Assembly: GCA_963835855.1 (NCBI GenBank)
Contig: CAWIHA010000018.1
Span: 186,001 to 250,000 of the forward strand
Reading direction: 5' to 3'
DNA from: CAWIHA01 sp963835855
Lineage (GTDB): Bacteria > Acidobacteriota > Terriglobia > Bryobacterales > Bryobacteraceae
DNA length: 64,000 bases
The position numbers and the translations under genes are program-made. Below, one piece after another: positions 36,089-45,318 of the stretch. Under the pieces are notes generated by a model. The model searched no databases. It worked only from the letters and a program-made list of their open reading frames with translations, and was not told the origin of the DNA. Each line of letters begins with the position of its first letter. The stretch's first letter is position 1.

Positions 36089-39000
36089 ATGAACGTTTCG
36101 CGCATCTTCATCGAGCGGCCCGTCATGACCGCGTTGGTTACGTTCGCAATCCTGCTCTTTGGAATCGTAGGTTACCGCGCGCTGCCGGTCGCTGCGCTGC
36201 CCAGTGTGGATTACCCGACCATCGAGGTGGATGCGAATCTTCCGGGCGCAAGCCCCGAGACGATGGCATCCTCGGTCGCGACGCCTCTCGAGCGCGAGTT
36301 CTCGACCATCGCCGGCGTCGAGTCGATGAGCTCCACGAACACGCAGGGATCGACCTCGATCACGATTCAATTCGCGCTGGAACGCAACATCGACGCCGCC
36401 GCCCAAGATATTCAGGCGGCCATCTCCAAAGCCTCCGCGCAGCTCCCACCGTCCATGCCCCGGCCGCCCTCGTATGAGAAGGCGAACCCCGCCGAGCAGC
36501 CTGTCCTTTACCTTACTCTGACCTCTTCGACGCTGCCGCTATACACGGTGGACGAGTATGCGGAGACTCTGCTTGCCCAACGGATCTCGATGACGAGCGG
36601 AGTCTCGCGCGTGATTGTGTACGGGGCTCAGAAGTATGCTGTGCGCGTGCAACTGAATCCCGATGCATTGGCGGCGCGGGGCATCGGCATTGATGAAGTC
36701 CAGAGCGCGGTCGAGGCGAGCAACGTCAATCTGCCGACGGGCAAGCTCTATGGCCACAAGCAGGCGTTCACCGTCCAATCGAGCGGGCAACTGACGAGCG
36801 CGGCGGCATACCGGCCGCTGATCGTGGCCTGGCGTAATGGAATGCCGGCGCGGCTGGAACAACTCGGGCACGTTCTCGACAGCGTCGAGGACGACAAGGC
36901 GATCGCGTGGTTTAATGGCGCGCGCGGCGTGATCCTCGCCATCCAGCGGCAGCCCGGAACGAACACCGTCGAGGTGGTCGATAACATCAAGAAACTCCTG
37001 CCGGAATTCCGGCGCGAGATTCCGCCGGCCATCCAGCTCGCCGTGGCGTTCGACGCCTCGGAATCGATTCGCGGCTCGATCAGGGACGTCGAGTTCACAC
37101 TGCTGCTGACCGTCTGCATGGTGGTGATGGTCATCTCTCTGTTCCTGCGTAATCTTTCCGCGACGATGATCCCCGGAGCGGCGGTTCCGCTGTCGATTAT
37201 CGGCGCCTTCGCCGCGATGTACCTGCTCGGCTACAGCTTGAACAACCTGTCGTTAATGGCGCTGACGCTCTCGGTCGGCTTTGTCGTCGATGACGCCATC
37301 GTTATGCTCGAGAACATCGTCCGGTACATGGAGATGGGCAAATCGCGCATGGAAGCCGCGCTGCTGGCATCGAAGGAGATCGGCTTTACGATTGTATCCA
37401 TGACGCTGTCGCTCGTGGCGGTTTTCATCCCCGTGCTGTTCATGGGCGGCATTGTCGGCAGGCTGCTGCATGAATTCTCCGTCACCATCACGGTGGCGAT
37501 CCTGATTTCCGGCTTTGTTTCCCTCAGCTTCACCCCCATGCTCGGCAGCCGCTTTTTGCGCTTCGACCACGGCCGGCGCCACGGGCGCGTGTACCGCGCG
37601 CTCGAGGCAGGTTTCCAGGGTCTGGCGCGGACCTACGACGCGACGCTCAGAAAGACGCTGCGGCACCAACTTGCCACGCTGGTGTTCGCCCTGGCGCTGC
37701 TCGCTGGGACCATTTATCTGTTCTTCCATATGCCGACCGGCTTCATCCCGAGCCAGGATCGCGGCTTCCTGTTCGGCGTCACGATGGCCAACCAGGACAT
37801 CTCCTTCGAGTCGATGGCCAAGCACCACCTCGCGGTCGTCGATATTGTCGATCACGACCCCGGAGTTGCGGACGGCGGAGCCTTCGTCGGCGACGGGAAC
37901 CAGGGCTTTCTGTTCGTGAGAATGAAGCCGCGCTCCCAGCGCAAGCTCTCCGTGGACGAGACGATGGAAGAGCTGCGGCCCAAAGTGGCCGCAGTGCCAG
38001 GCATCCTGACGTTTCTCCAGAATCCGCCGCCGATTACGATCAGCGGGCAGTACAGCACCAGCGTGTACCAGATGACGCTGCAAAGCGCCAATCTGAAGGA
38101 GATCTATGACTGGGTGCCGCGTCTGACGGAAAAGATGAGCACACTGCCCGGCTTTCTGGACGTAAACAGCGATTTGCAAGTATCGAGCCCGCAGGTGATG
38201 GTCGATATCGACCGGGACCGGGCGCTCTCGCTGGGAGTAACGCCCGAGCAGATCCAAACCGCGCTCTATAGCGCCTATGGCAACCGTCAGGTATCCACCA
38301 TTTACACGCCCGCGAACCAGTACGCGGTCATCATGGAGGTTGAACCGCAGTATCAGCGCAGCCCGGATGCGCTTTCGAAGCTCTACGTTCGGTCCGCCTC
38401 GGGGCGCCTGATTCCGCTCGATGCGGTTGTCACTGTGTCCCGTAGTGTGGGTCCGCTCAGCATCAACCATTTCGGACAGCTTCCGGCGGTCACTGTCTCG
38501 TTCAATCTCAAGCCCGGCTACTCGCTCGGCGACGCGGCCGGGCACGTGGACAACGTGGTTCGGGAGCTGCGCATGCCCGCCACGATCGGCGTGAACTTTC
38601 AAGGTACGGTCAAGGAGTTCCAGCGGTCGTTCCAGGGCCTATCGGTCTTGCTGCTCGTCGCGATACTTGTCATCTACATCGTGCTCGGCGTTCTGTATGA
38701 AAGCTTCATCCATCCGGTCACGATCTTGTCGGGTCTGCCATCTGCGGTCTTCGGGGCACTGTTCACACTCAGGCTGTTCCACAAAGAGTTGGATCTCTAC
38801 GCGTTTGTCGGGCTGATTATGCTGTTCGGCGTTGTGAAGAAGAACGCGATCATGATGATCGACTTTGCTTTGGAAGCGCAGAGGACCGGGGGCAAAGGCC
38901 CCGTGGATGCGATCTACACCGGCTGCATGTTGCGATTCCGGCCGATCATGATGACCACACTCGCGGCGCTGTTCGGAACTTTGCCCATCGCGCTGGGATA

Positions 39001-39181
39001 TGGCCAGGGAGCGGATGCGCGCCAGCCGCTGGGCCTGGCGGTCGTCGGCGGCCTCGTTGTTTCCCAGTTACTCACACTGTACATCACGCCCGTGATTTAC
39101 CTGTATATGGAGAGGCTGCAACGCTGGCTTCGTGGCGGCGCCGGCATACCAGGTCCGCAAGCAGCGATCGCCAGGATCTGA
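36089..39181 (+). CDS. RND multidrug efflux pump, inner-membrane subunit (MdtB/AcrB type)
   Basis: 1030 residues, intact. Starts MNVSRIFIERPVMTALVTFA. Twelve membrane helices, two large periplasmic loops, the proton-relay region GFVVDDAIVMLENI with the Asp-Asp pair, and the second-half counterpart KKNAIMMIDFALEAQR. It exports drugs or other amphiphiles out of the periplasm or inner-membrane leaflet using the proton gradient. Two-gene operon with the fusion protein. Confidence 0.97.
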   Translation: MNVSRIFIERPVMTALVTFAILLFGIVGYRALPVAALPSVDYPTIEVDANLPGASPETMASSVATPLEREFSTIAGVESMSSTNTQGSTSITIQFALERNIDAAAQDIQAAISKASAQLPPSMPRPPSYEKANPAEQPVLYLTLTSSTLPLYTVDEYAETLLAQRISMTSGVSRVIVYGAQKYAVRVQLNPDALAARGIGIDEVQSAVEASNVNLPTGKLYGHKQAFTVQSSGQLTSAAAYRPLIVAWRNGMPARLEQLGHVLDSVEDDKAIAWFNGARGVILAIQRQPGTNTVEVVDNIKKLLPEFRREIPPAIQLAVAFDASESIRGSIRDVEFTLLLTVCMVVMVISLFLRNLSATMIPGAAVPLSIIGAFAAMYLLGYSLNNLSLMALTLSVGFVVDDAIVMLENIVRYMEMGKSRMEAALLASKEIGFTIVSMTLSLVAVFIPVLFMGGIVGRLLHEFSVTITVAILISGFVSLSFTPMLGSRFLRFDHGRRHGRVYRALEAGFQGLARTYDATLRKTLRHQLATLVFALALLAGTIYLFFHMPTGFIPSQDRGFLFGVTMANQDISFESMAKHHLAVVDIVDHDPGVADGGAFVGDGNQGFLFVRMKPRSQRKLSVDETMEELRPKVAAVPGILTFLQNPPPITISGQYSTSVYQMTLQSANLKEIYDWVPRLTEKMSTLPGFLDVNSDLQVSSPQVMVDIDRDRALSLGVTPEQIQTALYSAYGNRQVSTIYTPANQYAVIMEVEPQYQRSPDALSKLYVRSASGRLIPLDAVVTVSRSVGPLSINHFGQLPAVTVSFNLKPGYSLGDAAGHVDNVVRELRMPATIGVNFQGTVKEFQRSFQGLSVLLLVAILVIYIVLGVLYESFIHPVTILSGLPSAVFGALFTLRLFHKELDLYAFVGLIMLFGVVKKNAIMMIDFALEAQRTGGKGPVDAIYTGCMLRFRPIMMTTLAALFGTLPIALGYGQGADARQPLGLAVVGGLVVSQLLTLYITPVIYLYMERLQRWLRGGAGIPGPQAAIARI

Positions 39182-39211
39182 CCGGAGCGCGCGGTGTGAC
39201 TGCCATTATCA

Positions 39212-39240
39212 TTGACAAAATCTCACCGGCTCTTTAGAAT
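39212..39240 (+). promoter_or_regulatory. Strong sigma-70-like promoter
   Basis: TTGACA (39212-39217), a 17-base spacer, then TAGAAT (39235-39240): the -35 matches the consensus fully and the -10 differs at one position. It lies 80 bases before a small TTG-initiated frame and 320 before the glycosyltransferase at 39562, so those two probably form one transcript. Confidence 0.65.
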
Positions 39241-39319
39241 CATTTAAATGCGCGCAGGTTTCAGTCGCGCAGTGTTGGGACAGAGGGCTCGGAGGCCTGT
39301 GGCAAAGGGGAGGTAAGCG

Positions 39320-39565
39320 TTGGAATCGCGCGCTGATCATGTTTGGCGCTTCGCCTTGAAAGTGCCGGCCAAACCGATGGGGGACGAGGACCCGCGTGTG
39401 GAGATGGTCCGGCCTACCAGTTCGAATTCGGCGCCGGTATTTTCGACACGCGACCGGGCTGCGCACCACGCCGGGCATCCTCGCCGCCGTAACCGCCCCG
39501 TGCGCTGCCTGCCGAAGTGGCCGGCCGCCACCAGTGAAGTGTGCGTGATCGCCGCGTGGGAATGA
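39320..39565 (+). CDS. Possible 81-residue leader protein coupled to the downstream glycosyltransferase
   Basis: TTG 39320 is preceded by a strong ribosome site (AAAGGGGAGG) and by the promoter at 39212. The frame ends in TGA that overlaps the ATG at 39562 (ATGA), which argues for translational coupling. The product (MESRADHVWRFALKVPAK ...) is Arg/Pro-rich, has no membrane segment and is not recognised. It could be a leader rather than a functional protein. Confidence 0.4.
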   Translation: MESRADHVWRFALKVPAKPMGDEDPRVEMVRPTSSNSAPVFSTRDRAAHHAGHPRRRNRPVRCLPKWPAATSEVCVIAAWE

Positions 39566-41844
39566 AACGCAGCCGCGAGCTCCTGTTGCTGGCCGCCTTC
39601 ACCATTCTGCTGCACACGCCCTTTCTGAAGCAGCCGGTGCAGGGCGACGAAATCACCTACCTGGATGTGGCCCGGGAGGTTCTTCGCCAGCCGCTCACGC
39701 CGCTGAACTTCCGCTACGTGTTTCAGGGCCATCTCGTGGAAGCGGCGGGCCACCCTCACCCGCCCTTGAACGCCTACCTGCTGGCGCTCGCGTGGGTGCT
39801 GCGCGGCCATTTTTCCGTGTTTTCGTTTCATGTCTTCTACCTGCTGTTTGCGCTCGGCATCAGCTTCGCGGCTTATGCACTGGCGGCACGTTTTACGCCG
39901 CACCCTCTTTGGGGCGCGCTGCTCGTGGCGGCGTCTCCTATCGTGCAGGTCAACACGAACACGCTGGCGGGACCCGAATCGCCTGCGCTGGCGTTCCTGC
40001 TGGCCGGTGCGGCGGCGTTTTTTTGGCGGCGGTTCTGTATTAGCGGCATTGCGCTGACGCTGGCCGGTATGACGGAGTTGCAGGCGCTGGCGCTGCCGCC
40101 CATTCTCTTGCTGGACTACGCAGTGAAGCGCGAGCGCCCGCCCCGCGCCGCTTGGCTGGCGTTGGCCGCCCCGTTCCTGGGGATGGCTGGCTGGCAGGCG
40201 CTACAGTGGGGGCTCACGCATCGCCTCCCCGGAGCTGTGCTGTTCGAATACGCGCGAGGTTCTGGTCGCGCCTGGCTCAGCCTGAAGGCTGCCAGCGCCT
40301 TGGCTCTGCTCGAGCATCTGGGCGTTCTGGTCACCCTGGTGCCGCTGGCGCGGCGCCGCTCGTGGGCCCTGGCGCCCGGCTTCCTGGCCTGCGTTCTGGT
40401 CCGCGATTATCCATGGTGGGAGCGGGCCCTATTGCTGATTTTCGTGGCTCTCGGTGTGAATGCGCTTGTCTGGTTGTGGAAAGCCCGCCGGAGCAACCCC
40501 ATGCTGGCTGGGTGGTGCCTCCTGTATTTCGGCTTTGCGGCACTGGCTTTCTTCGCCGGGGCGGCTCGGTATCTGTTGCCGCTCGCCGCGCCCATGGTTT
40601 TGCTGTTCGTGCTCCAGTCGAACAGCCGGTCCGCGCGAGCGCTGGCGCTCGGCGTGAATGTGCTGCTGGGCTTGAACATTTCGTTTGCCGCGTATGAGTT
40701 TGCCCGCGTCTACACCCAGGTCCAGCCCCCTCCCGGCCGCACATTTCTGGTGAACGGTGAGTGGGGATTTCGCTACTACATGCTGACGAAAGGCGGGCGC
40801 GTTCTAGAAGCCAACAGTGTGCCTGTACCGGGCGAATGGATCGTCTCCTCCGAGCTTTCGCTGGGCGGAAACTACGACAGCCTGGCCGAAGAGACTGCCG
40901 TGCCACTGCGCGCGACCGATCTTCGCGTCCGCTCGCCACTGCGTCTCATCGACCGCTACGCCCACACCGGCTTTTCCACCGTGTCCTGCGGCTTGCTCCC
41001 TTTCTCCTTCTCGCGCCGTCCGCTCGACCAGATCACTTATGCCCGCACCTCGCCTTTTCTGGATGCGCCGGACGCCTGGACACCAACCCAATTCTCCGGC
41101 CACCTAGTTTACCTGCCCATCTCCAACGCGGCCATCCGTCTGCCCCTTGACGCACAGGGAACTCTCCATTTCGCTCTATTCGGGCGTGGCCGGGGAGAGG
41201 CAACCTTCCAGATCCGCCGTCCCTCGGGCGACGCTATCTTCGTGCAGAGCGTGCAAATCAATGGGAATCTGTGGGAGGCTCACACCTTGCCGCTGGCCGG
41301 CATCCGCGAAGCGATTTTCTCCGTAAACGTTCCACCGGGGCTGGAGGCCGGTTGGGGGGACCTGGTTCCCGACTCCGATTTACCCAGTCCAGAGGCCGGA
41401 CCCATGAAGCCCCTCATCCTGCAGCAGCCCGAGCTGTCTTATTTAGACATGGGCGACCTTCGGAGCAGGCCGCAACTGCTCTCCGGTTGGTATTCCATCG
41501 AGGATGGCGCCTGGCGCTGGATGGCAAAAGAGGCTCAGGCAGTGTTGCGCACGCCGGCCGCTCCGCTGACCTTCGAAATGCTGCTCTTCTTTCCAGCAGA
41601 CTACATGCGGCGCGCCGGCGGCCCGGTGACCGTTTCCGTAATGATGGACGACAAGCGCTTGACCGAGGAAACCTACGCCCAGCCCGGCGGCCACCGCCTT
41701 GCGAGCGCGGTGCCGCAGGGCATGTTGGTTGCTCCTGCCACGAAGGTGAGCATTTGCTTGAACCGCGCCATGCCTCCCGGTGGCTCGGATGAGCGCGAGC
41801 TGGGCGCCGTGGTTCAGCGGCTGGGTTTCATCGCCGCGAAGTAA
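39562..41844 (+). CDS. Membrane glycosyltransferase, ArnT/PMT (GT39/GT83) type
   Basis: 760 residues from ATG 39562. About 11 hydrophobic helices in the first 400 residues, and an acidic pair in the first external loop (QPVQGDEITYLD) where lipid-dependent GT-C enzymes have their catalytic Asp. A C-terminal periplasmic beta-rich domain of about 340 residues follows. It transfers a sugar from an undecaprenyl/dolichyl carrier to an acceptor outside the membrane; donor and acceptor unknown. Next to it, convergently, are a radical SAM and a GT2 gene. Confidence 0.75.
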   Translation: MKRSRELLLLAAFTILLHTPFLKQPVQGDEITYLDVAREVLRQPLTPLNFRYVFQGHLVEAAGHPHPPLNAYLLALAWVLRGHFSVFSFHVFYLLFALGISFAAYALAARFTPHPLWGALLVAASPIVQVNTNTLAGPESPALAFLLAGAAAFFWRRFCISGIALTLAGMTELQALALPPILLLDYAVKRERPPRAAWLALAAPFLGMAGWQALQWGLTHRLPGAVLFEYARGSGRAWLSLKAASALALLEHLGVLVTLVPLARRRSWALAPGFLACVLVRDYPWWERALLLIFVALGVNALVWLWKARRSNPMLAGWCLLYFGFAALAFFAGAARYLLPLAAPMVLLFVLQSNSRSARALALGVNVLLGLNISFAAYEFARVYTQVQPPPGRTFLVNGEWGFRYYMLTKGGRVLEANSVPVPGEWIVSSELSLGGNYDSLAEETAVPLRATDLRVRSPLRLIDRYAHTGFSTVSCGLLPFSFSRRPLDQITYARTSPFLDAPDAWTPTQFSGHLVYLPISNAAIRLPLDAQGTLHFALFGRGRGEATFQIRRPSGDAIFVQSVQINGNLWEAHTLPLAGIREAIFSVNVPPGLEAGWGDLVPDSDLPSPEAGPMKPLILQQPELSYLDMGDLRSRPQLLSGWYSIEDGAWRWMAKEAQAVLRTPAAPLTFEMLLFFPADYMRRAGGPVTVSVMMDDKRLTEETYAQPGGHRLASAVPQGMLVAPATKVSICLNRAMPPGGSDERELGAVVQRLGFIAAK

Positions 41845-41883
41845 CCGTCAGGTACAAGCCCGCGGCAACGTAAAGGGGTTGAC

Positions 41884-42828
41884 TTAGGCACCAGAGGGCC
41901 TCGGTATCTCCTCAAGGAGACCGATTAATTCTCCCCAGACGCGGGCGTAGCATCCCAAAAAAACTAGCGGCAGCGAAAGCACGAACTGGGGCAGATAACG
42001 TGGGCAGCGAAGCACCCGGCCAGCCGTGAGAGCTACCAGTGCAAATGGATAAAAGGGCGCGAACGCTACCAGCATCCAACGTTGCCATCGGCCGATTTTC
42101 TTCTGAGACCGGGCGACGCGCGCAAAAAAGCGCCGGCGCATCGTCACATGTGTTACGAATTCATGCGTCGTGGAGTTTATGGTGTGGAACACGCGGATGC
42201 TGTGGGTAGATAATGCTCTGTGCCCGTCCTGCTGCGCGCGCCATTGGAACGCCGTATCGGAACAATAGCTGTCTCGCAAGAAAGGGCCATATTTCTCGAA
42301 AGCCTCGCGCTTAATCGAGAGACAACAACCCGGCATTTCCGGAATCTCGGTCGGCTTTGAGCGAGGCAGCCAAAGGCTGAATTCGCAGAAGTAGTAAGCC
42401 CAACCGACCAGGCTCCGGCTGCCGTTGCCGACGGCGCCCCCCACCAGCCAATGTGGCGAGTGGTGGGCATGCAATATGGCTTCGACCCAGTTTTCTTCCA
42501 CGAAACAGTCGGCATCCAAGAAGGCGATAATGGGCGCCCTGGCAACGGCCATGGCCCGATTGCGAGCCTCGCCGGCATAGAGCCTCTCAGGGGATGTCAG
42601 CAGCCGGACCCTCGGATAATGCTCCCGAATATGTTCCGCTGTTCCGTCGGTTGCGCTGTCAACCAGGATGATCTCAAACGGCTTGTCAGTGCTCTGACGC
42701 AGCAGGGACACCAAACAGACATCCATGCTGGTCCGTGAATCATAGCTTGCAATCACGACGCTCAGTTCCGGCTGGGCGCCGTCGTCTTCCGCGGATCGAG
42801 CGGTGTGCGCCTCAAAACGGGGGAGCAT
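41884..42828 (-). CDS. Family 2 glycosyltransferase
   Basis: 314 residues from ATG 42828, overlapping the 3' end of the radical SAM gene by 17 bases. GT-A domain: LSVVIASYDSRTSMDVCLVS, ILVDSATDGTAEH, FLDADCFVEENW, later EMPGCCLSIKREAFEKYGPF. A C-terminal helix region (LVAFAPFYPFALVALTAG) suggests membrane association. Inverting sugar transfer is expected; the acceptor is unknown. Translationally coupled to the radical SAM gene. Confidence 0.88.
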   Translation of the reverse strand: MLPRFEAHTARSAEDDGAQPELSVVIASYDSRTSMDVCLVSLLRQSTDKPFEIILVDSATDGTAEHIREHYPRVRLLTSPERLYAGEARNRAMAVARAPIIAFLDADCFVEENWVEAILHAHHSPHWLVGGAVGNGSRSLVGWAYYFCEFSLWLPRSKPTEIPEMPGCCLSIKREAFEKYGPFLRDSYCSDTAFQWRAQQDGHRALSTHSIRVFHTINSTTHEFVTHVTMRRRFFARVARSQKKIGRWQRWMLVAFAPFYPFALVALTAGRVLRCPRYLPQFVLSLPLVFLGCYARVWGELIGLLEEIPRPSGA

Positions 42829-43960
42829 AGAAGATGGCTTCGGCAATGGTGTCGCGGGAACAGTCTCCGCCTTTGTAAGCGTACGAACAGTCGGCGCAAA
42901 GCGGAACCGCCCGCCAGTTGAAACGGAAACGGCGGCGCAAGCCCCGGTAGGCTTCCCCTTGCCAGATTTCACGAAAGCTTAGACTCTGCAAGGATCCAAG
43001 AGAGTATTTCTCTCTCGGATCGAAAGAGCAGGGGCAGACCGTGCCATCCCAATGAACCGAAGGGTTCCTCCATAGATGCTTGCAGGGGGAGTGCCGCAGC
43101 CGCTTTGGCATTTCCCCATCGCGCTCCGGCTTAAAGCGCCGATACTTCGCGCTCTCCGGCACCTGACTCGCGCCTTCCTCCAGATTGGCCTCTTCCCGGT
43201 CGGCGTATGGGTCGCCCAAAAAGGGATTCAACGTCTTGAGGGTCAGGACATCAACCCCCAGGCGCGGAACTAATTCCTTGACCTGGGGGATCTCGTGCTC
43301 ATTGTGGGCTGTCACGATAAATCGGAAATTGACAAGCGGCGTTCGACTACCGAGCGCCTTCTTCCGCGCCACTACCATGCGAATTCCATCGAGCGCCGTG
43401 GCCAACTTGCCCCCCTGGCGGTAGCGCTCGTAAGTTTCTTGCGTGACCCCATCGATGGCAAAAATGATCGTGTCGAGACCGGAACGAATCAACTGGTCTG
43501 CCTGTTCCACATGGGTGAATAGATGTCCATTGGTGCTGGAAATAACCTTCACGCCTTTGGCCTTTGCATAGGCAATCATTTCGAACACTCGCGGATTGAC
43601 GAACGGTTCTCCCCAGTCCCATAGCAGCAGCGTGAAGACGTAATCGCCGGTTTCATCGAGAAGCTTCTTAAACAGGGCCAGGTCCATGTTGCCTTGAAGA
43701 CGATCGAGTCCTTTCGTGACCGGGCAGAGGGCGCAGGCCAAATTGCAGTGTGCCGAAGGCTCCACCTGCAGATGGACGGGCATCCCCCAGGCACGCAGTG
43801 GTTTGAAATAGACCGAAGTTTCCGTCACTATGGCGTTGATCACTTTCCGCCGCGAAACATTGGTGAAGCAATAAGGAATCCCGTCGGACTTCAAAACGAT
43901 GCGGCGGCGCACCAGTCCCGCCAGGGCCTGTTGCAGGTTCGACCGAATGCGACTACTCAA
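42812..43960 (-). CDS. Radical SAM protein with SPASM-type C-terminus
   Basis: 382 residues. The [4Fe-4S] radical SAM motif CNLACALC (C-x3-C-x2-C) is at about residue 72; GEPFVNP follows and a TIM barrel continues. C-terminal cysteines (SPCKHLW, GTVCPCSF, PLCADCSYAYKGGDC) fit a SPASM or related auxiliary cluster. Such enzymes modify peptides, sugars or tungsten-cofactor substrates. Coupled to a glycosyltransferase; the reaction is not predictable from sequence. Confidence 0.88.
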   Translation of the reverse strand: MSSRIRSNLQQALAGLVRRRIVLKSDGIPYCFTNVSRRKVINAIVTETSVYFKPLRAWGMPVHLQVEPSAHCNLACALCPVTKGLDRLQGNMDLALFKKLLDETGDYVFTLLLWDWGEPFVNPRVFEMIAYAKAKGVKVISSTNGHLFTHVEQADQLIRSGLDTIIFAIDGVTQETYERYRQGGKLATALDGIRMVVARKKALGSRTPLVNFRFIVTAHNEHEIPQVKELVPRLGVDVLTLKTLNPFLGDPYADREEANLEEGASQVPESAKYRRFKPERDGEMPKRLRHSPCKHLWRNPSVHWDGTVCPCSFDPREKYSLGSLQSLSFREIWQGEAYRGLRRRFRFNWRAVPLCADCSYAYKGGDCSRDTIAEAIFYAPPF

Positions 43961-44150
43961 AGCACGCTCCTTCGACCGCTCGATTCACGGGCGCTCCGTG
44001 CGCCGCTTGTTATTAGTACGGGCCAGTTCTATTGAGTGCCGCATAATATAGGAGCACAGGGCCACAATAACGCCGGCTCCTGGGGCGCCGCGATACGGCA
44101 CGGCGCGCAGATGGCACCCGGCCGGAAGGCGAAGCGATATTATGCGAGGC

Positions 44151-44450
44151 TCAGTAATTCTTTGGCAACCCGGCGTCGGCAAGAAACGCCATCGTCTTCA
44201 CTCCTGAGATGTCAAAGCGCTTGCGGCAACGCAGGTTCTTGCAGCTCACCTTGTCATCCAGCAGGACCATGTAGCTCTGCGCCTTCTGGAAACGCATGCG
44301 ATCCTCTTCATTGGCGCCCTGGGGCACCCGGTCTTTCTTCTTCCGCACCAACCAGCGCAACTCGTAAGAGTTTGCAGTCCTGCAATAAGGACAGTTGAGG
44401 TTGGTCGGCTTGGTGGCTTCCGATTCATTGAAAAATGCGCGCTCGTTCAT
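44151..44450 (-). CDS. Small zinc-ribbon protein
   Basis: 99 residues from ATG 44450; the frame is open further upstream but that part is not protein-like. Two CxxC-type pairs, NLNCPYCRTANS and SCKNLRCRKRFD, bracket a basic middle (RWLVRKKKDRVPQ), suggesting a zinc ribbon. Not assigned to a named family. Confidence 0.6.
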   Translation of the reverse strand: MNERAFFNESEATKPTNLNCPYCRTANSYELRWLVRKKKDRVPQGANEEDRMRFQKAQSYMVLLDDKVSCKNLRCRKRFDISGVKTMAFLADAGLPKNY

Positions 44451-44601
44451 GGAATGAGCCCTGCCGGGGCAAGGTACATCATACCGCCGCTGGCTGTGCG
44501 GCGGATCGTTGTGCGATCGGGTTAAAACAAGGCAGATGAAGCAGATGCTGGCCCGCCCGCATCCACTGGGATTGCCGCGGAGCGCACGAGCACGCTGAGA
44601 T

Positions 44602-44688
44602 GCCGTGCGCGCTTGCGCCACCCTGGGTGAAATCTGCAAGGCCCTGAAAGACGTTTTCGGAAATAACCAGAAAAAGAGTATCCTATAA
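44602..44688 (+). pseudogene. 3' stub of methylmalonyl-CoA mutase large subunit
   Basis: The reading AVRACATLGEICKALKDVFG, then NNQKKSIL and TAA, matches the C-terminal end of the catalytic (alpha) subunit (typically AV.AYATLGEICDALR.VFG). Upstream frames are disrupted. It lies 90 bases before the cobalamin-binding subunit, the normal order when the mutase is split, so the large gene appears deleted except for this tail. Confidence 0.6.
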
Positions 44689-44778
44689 AGGGAAGCTGTA
44701 AGCCGTGAGTGCGCGCTGCCTGCCCGCACGGGGCCGGGTCGGTCTTGAGTGGACAGGGACTGCGCTGCGGCGCAGGTC

Positions 44779-45181
44779 ATGGATGAGCGCATCCGAGTCC
44801 TGAGTGCCAAGCTAGGCCTGGATAGTCATGACCGCGGGGCGAAGGTAATCGCCCACGCGCTCCGAGACGCGGGGATGGAGGTTGTTTATACCGTCCTCCG
44901 TCAGACTCCCGAAATGATCGCAAATGCGGCTTGGCAAGAGGATGTGCAGGCAATCGGCCTGTCGATCCCTTCGGGCGCGCACAACGCGATCGTGCCCGAG
45001 GTCATGCGGTTCCTGCGGGAGAAAGGCATGCCCGGTGTGGCCGTCATCGCCGGCGGGAACCGTTCCCGACGAAGATGCCGCGCAATTAAAGAAGGAGGGT
45101 GGGGCCGCGGTGTTCCAGCCGGGGGCGTCCGTGAAGGAGATTGTCCAGTTTATCCGGTCCGCGGTGAAACAGGCCGCCTGA
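44779..45181 (+). pseudogene. Methylmalonyl-CoA mutase cobalamin-binding subunit, frameshifted
   Basis: Starts ATG 44779. DERIRVLSAKLGLDSHDRGA carries the B12-binding D-x-H-x2-G motif. QTPEMIANAAWQEDVQAIGL and PGVAVIAGG follow. One extra base near 45058 shifts the frame; the second half (TVPDEDAAQLKKEGGAAVFQ, then VKEIVQFIRSA) ends at TGA 45179. About 133 residues when repaired, normal for the small subunit or stand-alone domain. Confidence 0.85.
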
Positions 45182-45318
45182 GACCGTCCACGCTGTTCCG
45201 GCAGACGGAACAGCGGAACGGGATATTTTGAAGCATGCGTCGCGCCGCACCACGAGTGCGGTCCCCAAACTAAGAGGAAGCAGCCCGAGCCGGCGCAGCG
45301 CGGGCTGGAATCGAGAAT

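Noticed and set aside
37253..38602. 449-codon minus-strand frame opposite the RND pump
   Set aside because: Composition typical of an antisense shadow; the pump gene is intact and conserved.
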